Positions 1 through 7,252 of a stretch of 16,937 nt of DNA are shown here, in pieces (the stretch's first letter is position 1; every line of letters begins with the position of its first letter). The notes beneath the pieces were generated by a model that saw nothing but the letters and a program-made list of their open reading frames with translations, searched no databases and was not told where the DNA came from. The position numbers and the translations under genes are program-made. This DNA is from CAZHEV01 sp964531335 [NCBI: uncultured bacterium]. GTDB lineage: Bacteria; Eisenbacteria; RBG-16-71-46; CAZHEV01. The stretch spans positions 1-16,937 of the forward strand of contig CAZHEV010000025.1 of NCBI GenBank assembly GCA_964531335.1, in the 5' to 3' direction.

Positions 1-1
1 C

Positions 2-52
2 GAGGGCGGCCGCACGGTGGGCGCGGGCGTGGTGACGGAAGTCATCGAGTAG
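2..52 (+). CDS. tuf: Elongation factor Tu, C-terminal end (partial)
   Basis: Frame 2 from the window edge reads EGGRTVGAGVVTEVIE and then TAG (50-52). This is the conserved extreme C-terminus of EF-Tu, the GTPase that brings aminoacyl-tRNA to the ribosomal A site. Only 16 codons are present; the gene begins outside the window. tuf directly before rpsJ is the usual junction between the str cluster and the S10 operon. The 12-nt gap to rpsJ leaves no room for a promoter here, so read-through from tuf into the S10 block is likely. Confidence 0.93.
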   Translation, partial: EGGRTVGAGVVTEVIE

Positions 53-64
53 GCGGTATAGAGA

Positions 65-373
65 ATGGCCACGCAGAAGATAAGAATAAGGCTCCGATCG
101 TACGATCACGGCATGCTCGATCAGTCCGCCGGCGAGATAGTCAGGACCGCCAAGCGGACGGGCGCGAAGATATCGGGTCCGATCCCGCTTCCCACGAAGA
201 AGTCGATTTACACGGTCCTGCGCTCTCCTCACGTGGACAAGAAGTCGAGAGAGCAGTTCGAGATGAGGATCCACAAGAGGCTGATAGAGATCATCAGGTC
301 GACGCCGCAGACGATAGACGCGTTGATGAAGTTGGATCTTCCGGCCGGCGTGGACATTGAGATCAAGCTGTAG
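65..373 (+). CDS. rpsJ: 30S ribosomal protein S10 (uS10)
   Basis: 102 aa, the normal length for S10, a 3' head-domain protein of the small subunit that in E. coli also acts as NusE in antitermination. The GPIPLPT segment (about residues 38-44) and the [14 protein letters not shown] block (53-66) are the family signature. The ATG at 65 gives the expected N-terminus ([10 protein letters not shown]). The ribosome-binding site is weak: AGGCGG at 51-56 overlaps the tuf stop, so translation may be coupled to tuf. Codon use is striking, with ATA for Ile and AGA/AGG for Arg in the first ten codons. Confidence 0.98.
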   Translation: MATQKIRIRLRSYDHGMLDQSAGEIVRTAKRTGAKISGPIPLPTKKSIYTVLRSPHVDKKSREQFEMRIHKRLIEIIRSTPQTIDALMKLDLPAGVDIEIKL

Positions 374-444
374 GGCGGTGCGGTTGTCGACCGCGAGGTG
401 CGGAGGGCGATTGGCGGCAGACGCGTTCGCCGGAAGAGGTTGAG

Positions 445-1290
445 ATGGCTGAGATGAAGGTGCCTGGATTGATCGGCAAGAAGCTGGGAATGACGCACGT
501 CTTCGACGAGGACGGCAGGGTCGTTCCCGTGACCATAATCGAGATCGGCCCGTGCAGGATAACCCAGGTCAAGACCGAGGATAGGGACGGCTATGACGCC
601 CTTCAACTCGGCTACGGCACCGCCAAGGACTCGAGGGTCAACAAGCCGCTGAAAGGGCACTTCCAGGCCGCAAAGACCGAGCTCTGCGCCCTTTTGAGGG
701 AGTTCAGGGTGGATGACGCCTCGGGTTACAAGGTGGGTACCGGCATAACGGTGGACGCCTTGAAGATCGGCGTGCAGTTGGACGTAGTCGGAAAATCAAT
801 CGGGAAGGGCTTCACCGGCGTCGTGAAAAGGCACGGGTTCTCGGGCGGTCCCAAGACCCACGGCAGCAAGTCTCACGACGTGCCGGGATCCATTGGCGGC
901 AGCGCCTATCCGGGCCGGGTGTGGCCAGGGCAGAAACTGCCGGGAAGAGCCGGGGGCGAGCGGGTTACCATCAAGCGCGCATCGGTCGTCGGGGTCGACC
1001 CGGACAGAAAGCTCCTTCTTCTGAAGGGGCCGGTTCCGGGCAAGAGAAACTCCATCGTAATGCTGACGCCGTCGCGCGGTTTCGAGCTCTCTATGGAAAT
1101 GGAAGAGCCGCAGCCGCGGAAGGAGGCCCCGCCCAAGGCCGAGGCCGGGCCGGAAGCCGTGGAGACGGCCGCTCGGGAACAGGGCGAGGGATCCGAGGCC
1201 CCGGCCGGCGCGGAACAGAGCCCCGAGGACTCGGGAACCGCCGGTGAGGATGAGTCCGCCGAGGAAAAAGAGAGCAAGGACGCTAAGTGA
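445..1290 (+). CDS. rplC: 50S ribosomal protein L3 (uL3) with long acidic C-terminal tail
   Basis: 281 aa, against about 205-220 aa for typical bacterial L3, an early-assembly 23S binder near the peptidyl transferase centre. The core is complete: N-terminal [11 protein letters not shown] (10-20) and the loop that reaches the catalytic centre, [14 protein letters not shown] to PGRVWPGQ (about 139-163). From about residue 209 the protein continues as a low-complexity tail rich in Glu, Ala, Pro and Gly to residue 281. The tail stays in frame to TGA at 1288-1290 and shows no domain I recognise. The start is ATG 445 with AAGAGG shortly upstream. The 71-nt gap after rpsJ holds only a small 5-bp hairpin (380-394). 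Confidence 0.97.
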   Translation: MAEMKVPGLIGKKLGMTHVFDEDGRVVPVTIIEIGPCRITQVKTEDRDGYDALQLGYGTAKDSRVNKPLKGHFQAAKTELCALLREFRVDDASGYKVGTGITVDALKIGVQLDVVGKSIGKGFTGVVKRHGFSGGPKTHGSKSHDVPGSIGGSAYPGRVWPGQKLPGRAGGERVTIKRASVVGVDPDRKLLLLKGPVPGKRNSIVMLTPSRGFELSMEMEEPQPRKEAPPKAEAGPEAVETAAREQGEGSEAPAGAEQSPEDSGTAGEDESAEEKESKDAK

Positions 1291-1306
1291 GACAACGCGC
1301 GGGCCG

Positions 1307-1321
1307 GGCGGCAAGGCCGCC
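1307..1321 (+). other. Intercistronic hairpin between rplC and rplD
   Basis: Perfect inverted repeat GGCGGC (1307-1312), loop AAG, GCCGCC (1316-1321). It lies in the 101-nt stretch between the L3 stop and the likely L4 start. A second possible pairing, GCCCC (1345-1349) with GGGGC (1361-1365), would cover the AGGGGG that could serve as an L4 ribosome-binding site. No T-tract follows, so it is not a standard terminator. The structure is seen in sequence; any function is inference, and very GC-rich DNA makes such stems by chance. Confidence 0.4.
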
Positions 1322-1391
1322 GGGCGGCGCGATCGAGGCGCGACGCCCCGGTGCTATCAGGGGGCCGGGCGCCGTGGAAAGGCTGAAGGAG

Positions 1392-2030
1392 ATGGCAGAG
1401 GCGATTCTGTTCACCAGCTCGGGCGATAAGAAGGGTACGGTGGATCTCCCACCGGAGCTCTTCGAGGCGCCGCGCCATGACCATGCGATGTACGAGTCGG
1501 TCAAGTGCTACATGGCCAACCAGCGCCAGGGCACGAGCTCGGTCAAGACCAGAAGCGTGATGAAGGGTGGTGGCAGGAAGCCTTGGAGACAGAAGGGCAC
1601 GGGCATGGCCAGAGCCGGCACGAATGTCTCACCTCTCTGGGTGGGCGGCGCAAGGGCTTTCGGCCCTCATCCGAGGGATTACTCGTACCGGCTTCCCAAG
1701 AAACTGGGCCGACTGGCTCTGGCCTCCGCCTTTTCGGTGAGGGCCGGAGAGCAGGCGGTCGGCGTGATCGAATCGTTGAGCGTGGATGCGCCAAAGACAA
1801 AAGAGATCGTGAACACTCTCAGGGCGGCCGGCTTGCAGGACAAGAAGTGCCTGATGTTGTTGGGAAAGTCGGACAGGAACCTGCTTCTTTCGACCAGGAA
1901 CCTCCCGCGCGTCAAGATGACACTGGCCGTGCAGGTGACGCCCTACGAGCTGCTGCAATCCGAGTTCGTGCTGATAACGCAGGATGGTCTGGAGAAGTTG
2001 AAGGAGGTCTTCCTCGGTGAAAGATCCTAG
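1392..2030 (+). CDS. rplD: 50S ribosomal protein L4 (uL4)
   Basis: 212 aa from ATG 1392, close to the usual 205-210. L4 lines the exit tunnel through its extended loop; the loop motif GGGRKPWRQKGTGMARAG is at about 59-76. In E. coli L4 also represses the S10 operon. The start is uncertain. ATG 1392 fits the family N-terminus (MAEAILFTSSG), but the AAGGAG before it abuts the codon. GTG 1374 has AGGGGG at 1359-1364. GTG 1287 overlaps the L3 stop and has AAGGA at 1276-1280, but would add 35 Arg/Gly/Pro-rich residues without a family counterpart. The end overlaps rplW by 14 nt. Confidence 0.95.
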   Translation: MAEAILFTSSGDKKGTVDLPPELFEAPRHDHAMYESVKCYMANQRQGTSSVKTRSVMKGGGRKPWRQKGTGMARAGTNVSPLWVGGARAFGPHPRDYSYRLPKKLGRLALASAFSVRAGEQAVGVIESLSVDAPKTKEIVNTLRAAGLQDKKCLMLLGKSDRNLLLSTRNLPRVKMTLAVQVTPYELLQSEFVLITQDGLEKLKEVFLGERS

Positions 2031-2307
2031 AACCGTTGTCAGACGCGCCATGATCAGCGAGAAAGGCAGCCTGTTGTTGGAGAAGTCCAACACCTACATC
2101 TTCGAGGTGGCGCCCGACAGCAATAAGGTCGAAATCAGGAAAGCCGTTGAGGCGATCTTCAGCGTGAACGTCGTTTCGGTACGGACAATGAACATGTACG
2201 GGAAGAACAAGAGGCTCGGCGCCTTCTTCGGCAGGCGGTCGCACTGGAAGAAGGCCGTGGTGAAGCTGAAGGAAGGCCAGACTATCGAGCTCTTCGAGCA
2301 GGTCTAG
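2017..2307 (+). CDS. rplW: 50S ribosomal protein L23 (uL23)
   Basis: 96 aa, normal for L23, which sits at the tunnel exit and is the docking site for trigger factor and SRP. The N-terminal PRTVVRRAMISEKG and the later KRLGAFFGRRSHWKKAVVKL region (about 65-84) match the family. The start is GTG 2017, inside the end of rplD, with a strong AAGGAGG at 2001-2007 and about 9 nt spacing. The 14-nt overlap with rplD suggests coupled translation. Confidence 0.97.
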   Translation: MKDPRTVVRRAMISEKGSLLLEKSNTYIFEVAPDSNKVEIRKAVEAIFSVNVVSVRTMNMYGKNKRLGAFFGRRSHWKKAVVKLKEGQTIELFEQV

Positions 2308-2345
2308 CCGCGCCGGCCGAATGAACCGACCCAAGGGATCGAGAG

Positions 2346-3173
2346 ATGGGACTTAAGAAATTCAGGCCTCACACGCCCACACTGAGATACAAGACGGTGT
2401 CCGACTTCAAGGACATCACCAAGGACACGCCGGAGAAGAGCCTTGTCAGGCCGCTCAAGAAGAGCGGGGGCCGGAACAACCACGGCCACCTGACCACCAG
2501 GCACAGGGGCGGCGGGCACAAGAGACGTTACAGACTCGTCGACTTCAAGCGGACCAAGGAAGGCGTCCCGGCCAAGGTCGCATCCGTCGAGTACGATCCC
2601 GTTCGTTCGGCCAGGATCGCGCTTCTCAGCTATGCGGACGGCGACAAGAGGTACATCATAGCTCCCAACGGGATCAAGGTGGGCGACACCGTGAGATCCG
2701 GGGCGGGTGCGGAGATCCGCGACGGCAACACGCTCGCGCTGGGCCGGGTGCCGCTGGGTACCAACGTTCACAACGTGGAGCTGTTCCCCGGGAAGGGAGG
2801 GCAGGTTGCGCGGGGGGCGGGGTCCTACTGCCAACTCCTGGCTAAAGAGGGCCGCTACGCCCAGCTCAGGCTTCCCTCGGGTGAGGTCAGGTCCTTCCTG
2901 CTGGACTGCAAGTGCACGATAGGGCAGGTGGGAAATCTGGACCACGAGAATATCGTGATAGGCAAAGGCGGACGGTCGAGGTGGCTCGGACGGCGTCCGA
3001 AGGTCCGTGGCGTCGCGATGAACCCCGTCGATCACCCCATGGGCGGCGGCGAGGGAAAGAGCTCCGGCGGGCGCCATCCATGTACGCCGAAGGGCAAGCC
3101 CACCAAGGGATACAAGACGCGTCGGAAGGGCAAGGCATCCAATAAGTTGATCGTCAAGAGAAGAGGTAAGTAG
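2346..3173 (+). CDS. rplB: 50S ribosomal protein L2 (uL2)
   Basis: 275 aa, full length. L2 binds 23S rRNA near the subunit interface and is needed for association and peptidyl transfer. The OB-like and SH3-like domains are intact, including [20 protein letters not shown] (about 44-63) and the C-terminal [16 protein letters not shown] (about 222-237). His230 in VDHP corresponds to the functionally important His229 of E. coli. Met232 replaces the His found there in E. coli (VDHPHGGG). AAGGGA lies about 7 nt before ATG 2346. Confidence 0.98.
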   Translation: MGLKKFRPHTPTLRYKTVSDFKDITKDTPEKSLVRPLKKSGGRNNHGHLTTRHRGGGHKRRYRLVDFKRTKEGVPAKVASVEYDPVRSARIALLSYADGDKRYIIAPNGIKVGDTVRSGAGAEIRDGNTLALGRVPLGTNVHNVELFPGKGGQVARGAGSYCQLLAKEGRYAQLRLPSGEVRSFLLDCKCTIGQVGNLDHENIVIGKGGRSRWLGRRPKVRGVAMNPVDHPMGGGEGKSSGGRHPCTPKGKPTKGYKTRRKGKASNKLIVKRRGK

Positions 3174-3176
3174 CTG

Positions 3177-3467
3177 ATGGCGAGATCGGTCAAGAAAGGT
3201 CCTTATATTGACGAGAGGCTGCTGGGCAGGATCGAGCAGATGAACAGATCGGGCGCGACAAAGGTGCTCAGGACCTGGTCGAGACGTTGCACAGTGGTGC
3301 CCGAGTTCGTCGGGCATACGTTGGCTGTTCACAACGGCAACAAGTTCATACCGATCTACATTACGGAGAACATGGTCGGTCACAAGCTGGGCGAATTCGC
3401 TCCGACCAGGATCTTCAGGGGACACAGGACGAAATCGGACAAGGCAACCGGCGTGCGAAAGACTTGA
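3177..3467 (+). CDS. rpsS: 30S ribosomal protein S19 (uS19)
   Basis: 96 aa, close to the usual 92-94. S19 is a head protein that pairs with S13 near the A-site t[12 protein letters not shown] at the N-terminus and [13 protein letters not shown] (66-78) are the family signature. ATG 3177 begins 3 nt after the rplB stop, with GAGG at 3163-3166 inside the rplB end, so the two are probably translationally coupled. Confidence 0.98.
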   Translation: MARSVKKGPYIDERLLGRIEQMNRSGATKVLRTWSRRCTVVPEFVGHTLAVHNGNKFIPIYITENMVGHKLGEFAPTRIFRGHRTKSDKATGVRKT

Positions 3468-3497
3468 TAAACCGGCCGGCCCGAAGACCAAACCGGT

Positions 3498-3515
3498 GCG
3501 CCCCCGAAGGGGCGC
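3498..3515 (+). other. Intercistronic hairpin upstream of rplV
   Basis: Perfect 7-bp stem GCGCCCC (3498-3504) and GGGGCGC (3509-3515) around the tetraloop CGAA. It ends 3 nt before the GGAG (3519-3522) that would serve rplV at 3532. No T-tract follows. This is one of the tightest hairpins in the window. It may act as an RNase site, a processing barrier or translational punctuation; which of these, if any, is inference. Confidence 0.5.
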
Positions 3516-3531
3516 CCTGGAGCGCGGAAAA

Positions 3532-3894
3532 ATGGAAGCAAAAGCCATAGCAAGATACGTGAGGATTTCGCCTAGGAAGGCCAGACAGCTCGTCGACGAG
3601 ATCAGGGGCAGGGACGTCGGCCGGGCTCTTGACTTGCTCGACTACACGCCGAGGCCGGTTGCCAAGAAGGTGAGCAAGCTGATCCGTTCGGCCGTATCCA
3701 ACGCCGTCAACGTCGAGGGAAGGGTGGAGGTCGATGACCTCTACATCAAGGAGCTGTTCGTCGACGAGGGGCCGAGAATGAAACGGTGGGTACCGCGCGC
3801 ACGCGGCCGGGCGACCCCCATCATTAAGAGATCCAGCCATATAACAGTGGTGGTCGCCGAGCGCGAAAGCGCAGGCGAAGCGGGAGCCGACTAG
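3532..3894 (+). CDS. rplV: 50S ribosomal protein L22 (uL22)
   Basis: 120 aa from ATG 3532, within the 110-120 range for L22, whose beta-hairpin lines the exit tunnel constriction. MEAKAIARYVRISPRKAR (1-18) is the canonical N-terminus. The hairpin region EGPRMKRWVPRARGRATPI (about 79-97) is intact. An upstream in-frame GTG at 3496 would add 12 residues encoded by the 3498-3515 hairpin and has no family support, so I reject it. GGAG at 3519-3522 is spaced about 9 nt from the chosen start. The short C-terminal tail after residue 110 is Glu/Ala/Gly rich. Confidence 0.96.
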   Translation: MEAKAIARYVRISPRKARQLVDEIRGRDVGRALDLLDYTPRPVAKKVSKLIRSAVSNAVNVEGRVEVDDLYIKELFVDEGPRMKRWVPRARGRATPIIKRSSHITVVVAERESAGEAGAD

Positions 3895-3915
3895 CATTCC
3901 GTTTTAGGAGGTAGC

Positions 3916-4566
3916 GTGGGACAGAAGACCAATCCGGTGGGGCTTAGGCTGGGTATTGTGAAGACCTGGGACTCCAAGTGGTTCGCTACTAAGGACTATC
4001 CGTCGGTTCTTGAAGAAGACCTGACTATAAAGAGGTACATCAAGAGGAGGCTCGAACAGGCCGGCATATCGAAGATCCTGATCGAGCGTGCCGCGGACAA
4101 GACGACGGTGTCGATCAAGACAGCGAGACCCGGGTTGGTGATCGGTAGGCGCGGAGCGCAGGTGGATCAGTTGAAGGAGGAGCTCCAGCATCTGACCGGC
4201 AAGCAGGTCTTCCTGAACATAGAAGAGGTCAAGCGTCCCGACGCCGACGCCCAGCTCGTGGCGGAGCATATAGCCAGGCAGCTCGAGCAGAGGGTTTCCT
4301 TCAGGAGAGCCATGAAGAGAGCGCTTTCCTCGGCCATGAGATCCGGAGCGCAGGGCGTGAAGATCATCTGCAAGGGAAGGCTCGGCGGAGCGGAGATGGC
4401 GCGCAAGGAGGGGTACAGAGAGGGCAGGGTGCCCCTGCATACGCTGAGAGCCGACATAGATTACGCCACGGCCACCGCCCGGACGACGTACGGATGCGTC
4501 GGAGTCAAGGTTTGGATCTTCAACGGAGAGGTGCTGGACAAGGGCGGCGATAAGCCCGCGGGTTAG
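3916..4566 (+). CDS. rpsC: 30S ribosomal protein S3 (uS3)
   Basis: 216 aa. S3 lines the mRNA entry channel and in E. coli contributes to ribosomal helicase activity. The N-terminal [13 protein letters not shown] is typical. The KH-type domain has its loop at VIGRRG (75-80). The C-terminal domain carries RRAMKRA (130-136), which includes the basic residues equivalent to the E. coli helicase residues Arg131, Arg132 and Lys135. The start is GTG 3916 with an ideal TAGGAGGT upstream. Confidence 0.98.
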   Translation: MGQKTNPVGLRLGIVKTWDSKWFATKDYPSVLEEDLTIKRYIKRRLEQAGISKILIERAADKTTVSIKTARPGLVIGRRGAQVDQLKEELQHLTGKQVFLNIEEVKRPDADAQLVAEHIARQLEQRVSFRRAMKRALSSAMRSGAQGVKIICKGRLGGAEMARKEGYREGRVPLHTLRADIDYATATARTTYGCVGVKVWIFNGEVLDKGGDKPAG

Positions 4567-4603
4567 CGAAGGCAGTCTATCAGCGCTTTGGAGTGCAACG
4601 ATC

Positions 4604-5020
4604 ATGTTGATGCCCAAGAGGGTAAAGCATAGAAAGCAGCAGAGAGGGAGAATGCGGGGCAAGGCCATTCGCGGCGGGACGATCGCGTTCGGCGAGTTCG
4701 GTTTGAAGGCCCTGGAACCGGCTTGGATAACGAGCAGGCAGATCGAGGCGGCCAGGGTCGCTATAACCAGAAGGATCAAGCGCGCCGGCAAGATGTGGAT
4801 ACGCATCTTCCCCGACAAGCCGGTCACGGTGAAGCCGGCCGAGACGAGAATGGGCAAGGGCAAAGGCTCGCCCGAGTTCTGGGTGGCCGTCGTGAAGCCC
4901 GGCCGGATTCTCTTTGAGCTGGAGGGAGTGCCCAGGGACCTGGCCATGGAGGCCATGAGGCTCGGCGCCAGCAAGCTCCCCATAAAGACCAAGTTCGTTC
5001 TTAGGGAAGGCTTGAACTGA
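4604..5020 (+). CDS. rplP: 50S ribosomal protein L16 (uL16)
   Basis: 138 aa, normal length. L16 binds near the A-site and helps seat t[19 protein letters not shown] (1-16) and [13 protein letters not shown] (81-93) are diagnostic; Arg82 is the residue equivalent to the hydroxylated Arg81 of E. coli L16. ATG 4604 is preferred over ATG 4610 because TGGAG (4589-4593) is suitably spaced and family members commonly begin ML-P. Confidence 0.97.
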   Translation: MLMPKRVKHRKQQRGRMRGKAIRGGTIAFGEFGLKALEPAWITSRQIEAARVAITRRIKRAGKMWIRIFPDKPVTVKPAETRMGKGKGSPEFWVAVVKPGRILFELEGVPRDLAMEAMRLGASKLPIKTKFVLREGLN

Positions 5021-5047
5021 TCACGCCTTTCGTTGAGCTTTTGGGTT

Positions 5048-5068
5048 CTGGCCGCCTACGGCGGCCGG
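5048..5068 (+). other. Strong intercistronic hairpin between rplP and rpmC
   Basis: Perfect 7-bp stem GGCCGCC (5050-5056) and GGCGGCC (5060-5066) with a TAC loop. A T-G wobble and a C-G pair extend it to 9 bp (5048-5068). It sits in the middle of the 71-nt spacer, ending about 23 nt before the rpmC start. A T-rich stretch (CTTTTGGGTT) precedes it but none follows, so it is not a + strand intrinsic terminator. Confidence 0.5.
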
Positions 5069-5091
5069 TGACGGGAATCAGGTGAACAGAC

Positions 5092-5331
5092 ATGCCGAGT
5101 GAGCACAAGGCTCAGGCTTTCAGGGAAATGACATCTGACGAGATACGTCAGAAGCTGCGCGACATGAGCGAGGAGCTCTTCAATCTCCGCTTTCGCAATT
5201 CAATGAAGCAGCTCGACAATCCGCTGCGGATAAGGGAAGCGCGAAGGGCGATGGCCAGGCTCAAGACGGTCCTGAGGGAGAGGGGAGAGCACGAGTATCA
5301 CGTCGAGAAGGTAAAGGAAGACAAGGGCTAA
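5092..5331 (+). CDS. rpmC: 50S ribosomal protein L29 (uL29)
   Basis: 79 aa, slightly above the usual 60-70. L29 sits beside L23 at the tunnel exit as a two-helix coiled hairpin. The helical core runs from MTSDEIRQKLRDMSEELFNLRF through LDNPLRIREARRAMARLKTVLRER (about residues 13-66), matching the family pattern. The C-terminal EYHVEKVKEDKG extends a little beyond typical members. ATG 5092 is preceded by AGGTG at about 5080-5084. Confidence 0.96.
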   Translation: MPSEHKAQAFREMTSDEIRQKLRDMSEELFNLRFRNSMKQLDNPLRIREARRAMARLKTVLRERGEHEYHVEKVKEDKG

Positions 5332-5349
5332 TTCCGGGAGACAAGTTCC

Positions 5350-5631
5350 GTGGAAGAGCACGGCGGGCAGTTGGCGAAAAGAAGCGGCAGAAAGGTCAGA
5401 ATGGGCCGGGTCATCAGCGACAAGATGGACAAGACGGTCGTCGTGTTGATGGAGAGGCTTGTCAAGCATCCGGTCTACGGCAAGTACATTAGAAAGCGCA
5501 AGAGATGCAAGGTCCACGATGAGGAGAACCAGTGCCGCACGGGGGACGTGATCCGGTTCATGGAAACCCGTCCTCTCAGCAAGGACAAGTGCTGGAGATT
5601 CGTGGAGTTCATCGATAGGGCCGAGCGCTGA
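5350..5631 (+). CDS. rpsQ: 30S ribosomal protein S17 (uS17)
   Basis: 93 aa. S17 is an OB-fold primary binder of the 5' domain of 16S r[22 protein letters not shown] (14-32), HPVYGKY (40-46) and [16 protein letters not shown] (65-80) define it. The start is GTG 5350 with GGGAG at 5336-5340, giving an N-terminal extension of about 12 residues relative to compact members. Three Cys residues (53, 62, 81) are present but do not form a recognisable metal site. Confidence 0.97.
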   Translation: MEEHGGQLAKRSGRKVRMGRVISDKMDKTVVVLMERLVKHPVYGKYIRKRKRCKVHDEENQCRTGDVIRFMETRPLSKDKCWRFVEFIDRAER

Positions 5632-5644
5632 CGGGGCGACCGAC

Positions 5645-6013
5645 ATGATCCAGATGCAAACAATGTTGACGGTGTCCGATAACTCCGGTGCCAGAGTCGC
5701 CCAATGCGTGAAGGTTCTGGGTGGGACACGGAAGAGATACGGGAGACTGGGCGATATCGTGGTCGTGTCCATAAAGGACGCGCTGCCCGGCTCTCCGATC
5801 AAGAAAGGTACGGTCTCCAAGGCGGTGGTCGTGCGCACCAAGAAGAGCGCGCGCAGGAAAGACGGCTCTTATATCAAGTTCGACCAGAACGCCGTGGTGC
5901 TGATAGACGATCAGAAGGAGCCGAAAGGCGGGAGAGTCTTCGGCCCCGTGGCCAGGGAGCTCAGGGAAAAGGGCTTCATGAAGATAATATCCCTGGCGCC
6001 CGAGGTCATCTGA
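5645..6013 (+). CDS. rplN: 50S ribosomal protein L14 (uL14)
   Basis: 122 aa, exactly the classic L14 length. L14 lies at the subunit interface and contacts L19 and, during assembly, Rsf[17 protein letters not shown] (1-16) is the signature start. The basic middle strand with [19 protein letters not shown] and the ending [13 protein letters not shown] are typical. ATG 5645 follows the rpsQ stop by 13 nt. In the E. coli arrangement this gene opens the spc operon; no promoter is evident here. Confidence 0.98.
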   Translation: MIQMQTMLTVSDNSGARVAQCVKVLGGTRKRYGRLGDIVVVSIKDALPGSPIKKGTVSKAVVVRTKKSARRKDGSYIKFDQNAVVLIDDQKEPKGGRVFGPVARELREKGFMKIISLAPEVI

Positions 6014-6038
6014 AGCATGGCGAAGGAGGGGACGTAGA

Positions 6039-6419
6039 ATGCCTCGTTGGGCGCGCGGTACGAGCGCGAATAAGGATAGAGGCTCGAAGGCCAGGATCGC
6101 CAAGAACGATACCGTAATGGTCATCGCCGGCGACTATCGATATCGCGGAAAGACCGGGAGGGTTCTCAAGGTGTTTCCGGAAACCAACCGCGTTATCGTG
6201 GAGAAAGTCCGATTCGTGAAGAGGCACACTCGCGGGATGCCCCAGCAGGGCAAGCAGGGAGGGATCCTGGAGAAAGAGGCCCCCATCGACGTCTCCAACG
6301 TCATGCTGGTCTGCCCGAAGTGCGGCAAGCCGACGCGCGTCGGCATGACCAAGCTGGCCGACGGCACCAGAGAGAGAATTTGCAAGAAGTGCAATGAGAT
6401 GATTCCGAAGGTGCTCTAG
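6039..6419 (+). CDS. rplX: 50S ribosomal protein L24 (uL24) with C-terminal zinc ribbon
   Basis: 126 aa, longer than the roughly 104 aa of E. coli L24, an assembly initiator that binds near the tunnel exit. The KOW core is NDTVMVIAGDYRYRGKTGRV (about 23-42). Residues 92, 95, 115 and 118 are Cys in a CPKCGKPTRVG to CKKCNEM arrangement, a likely zinc ribbon; such ribbons occur in L24 of several lineages. The N-terminus has about 18 additional basic residues before the KOW motif. The start is ATG 6039 with AAGGAGGGG at 6023-6031; no in-frame ATG exists closer to the KOW motif. Confidence 0.97.
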   Translation: MPRWARGTSANKDRGSKARIAKNDTVMVIAGDYRYRGKTGRVLKVFPETNRVIVEKVRFVKRHTRGMPQQGKQGGILEKEAPIDVSNVMLVCPKCGKPTRVGMTKLADGTRERICKKCNEMIPKVL

Positions 6420-6421
6420 TT

Positions 6422-6438
6422 CCGGTGAGAGCCACCGG
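6422..6438 (+). promoter_or_regulatory. Hairpin at the rplX-rplE junction, possible regulatory site
   Basis: Perfect 6-bp stem CCGGTG (6422-6427) and CACCGG (6433-6438) with loop AGAGC, three bases after the rplX stop. Further on, CTCTC (6448-6452) can pair with GAGAG (6478-6482), which is the ribosome-binding site of rplE, so a structure hiding that site is possible. In E. coli the S8 repressor of the spc operon binds mRNA at this same junction. I do not see a clear copy of the S8 rRNA target, so S8 control here is only positional inference. Confidence 0.35.
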
Positions 6439-6491
6439 GCCTCGGAGCTCTCGACCGCTCCCGGGCGCTGGGGCGCTGAGAGGTTTTTGAG

Positions 6492-7043
6492 ATGGCGAAC
6501 GTGCCTAGACTGAAAAAGAAATACACGGAGCAGGTCGTGCCCGCGCTCATCAAGAAGTTCGGCTACCAGAACCGGATGCAGGCCCCCAGGTTCGAGAAGA
6601 TAGTCGTGAACGTGGGCATGGGTGAGGCGTCCCAGAACATAAAACTCCTCGAGAGCGCGATGAAGGACCTGGCGAAGATTACGGGCCAGCAGCCCGTGGT
6701 CAGGAGGGCGCGAAAGTCGATAGCCAGCTTCAAGCTGCGCGAGGGCGCCCCGGTGGGCTGCAAGGTGACCCTTCGGGGTCCCAGGATGTACGAGTTCTAT
6801 GATCGCCTGGTGAACGCGGCCATCCCCAGGATCCGTGACTTCCGGGGATTGCCGGACAAGTCGTTCGACGGCAGAGGCAACTATACGATGGGGATCCGGG
6901 AGCAGATAATCTTTCCGGAAATCCATTACGACGATGTGGACCGGATTACGGGCATGGACATTACTATCGTGACGTCGGCCGGCACGGACGAGGAGGCCGC
7001 CGAGCTGCTGCGTCTGATGAATATGCCCTTCAGGACCGCGTAG
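6492..7043 (+). CDS. rplE: 50S ribosomal protein L5 (uL5)
   Basis: 183 aa, typical for L5, which binds 5S rRNA in the central protuberance and touches P-site tRNA. The block [14 protein letters not shown] (about 34-47) and the C-terminal [15 protein letters not shown] are family hallmarks. ATG 6492 has GAGAGG at 6478-6483, 8 nt upstream; that site could be masked by pairing with 6448-6452. A T5 run at 6484-6488 lies between site and start. Confidence 0.98.
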   Translation: MANVPRLKKKYTEQVVPALIKKFGYQNRMQAPRFEKIVVNVGMGEASQNIKLLESAMKDLAKITGQQPVVRRARKSIASFKLREGAPVGCKVTLRGPRMYEFYDRLVNAAIPRIRDFRGLPDKSFDGRGNYTMGIREQIIFPEIHYDDVDRITGMDITIVTSAGTDEEAAELLRLMNMPFRTA

Positions 7044-7063
7044 AGCGCAGAGCGGGAGAGAAA

Positions 7064-7249
7064 GTGGCGAAGAAGAGCCTAGTCGCAAAATGGAAGAGAG
7101 AGCCGAAGTTCGCCGTCAGGAAGTATAACCGCTGCCACAGGTGCGGCAGGCCCAGGGGATATCTCAGGCAGTTCGGACTCTGCAGGATTTGCTTCCGGGA
7201 GCTGGCGAATCAGGGACAGATACCCGGGGTGGTCAAGGCGAGTTGGTAG
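7064..7249 (+). CDS. rpsN: 30S ribosomal protein S14, zinc-binding short form (uS14)
   Basis: 61 aa, the short zinc-containing (type Z) form rather than the roughly 100-aa zinc-free form. Cys24, Cys27, Cys40 and Cys43 form the CxxC-x12-CxxC zinc site. [21 protein letters not shown] sequence and the ending GVVKASW are canonical. S14 is a head protein of the 30S subunit. The start is GTG 7064 with GGGAG 5-9 nt before it. The zinc form implies that zinc is normally available, or that a zinc-free paralogue exists elsewhere. Confidence 0.98.
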   Translation: MAKKSLVAKWKREPKFAVRKYNRCHRCGRPRGYLRQFGLCRICFRELANQGQIPGVVKASW

Positions 7250-7252
7250 GAC

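Noticed and set aside
3496-3531. N-terminal extension of L22 from GTG 3496
   Set aside because: The 12 added residues are encoded by a hairpin, lie outside the family alignment, and a better start with a suitable ribosome-binding site exists at 3532.
2304-3548. A 414-codon open frame on the minus strand opposite rplB, rpsS and rplV
   Set aside because: It is antisense to three certain genes. GC-rich codon structure keeps opposite frames open, and the translation shows no recognisable family.
3904-4992. A 362-codon minus-strand open frame opposite rpsC and rplP
   Set aside because: Antisense shadow; the + strand encodes complete S3 and L16.
5048-5068. Rho-independent terminator at the rplP-rpmC hairpin
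   Set aside because: The stem is strong but is followed by GGTGACGGG, with no T-tract, and co-directional essential genes continue.
6006-7088. A 360-codon minus-strand open frame opposite rplX, rplE and the start of rpsN
   Set aside because: Antisense shadow of three well-conserved genes; no ribosome-binding site or domain seen.
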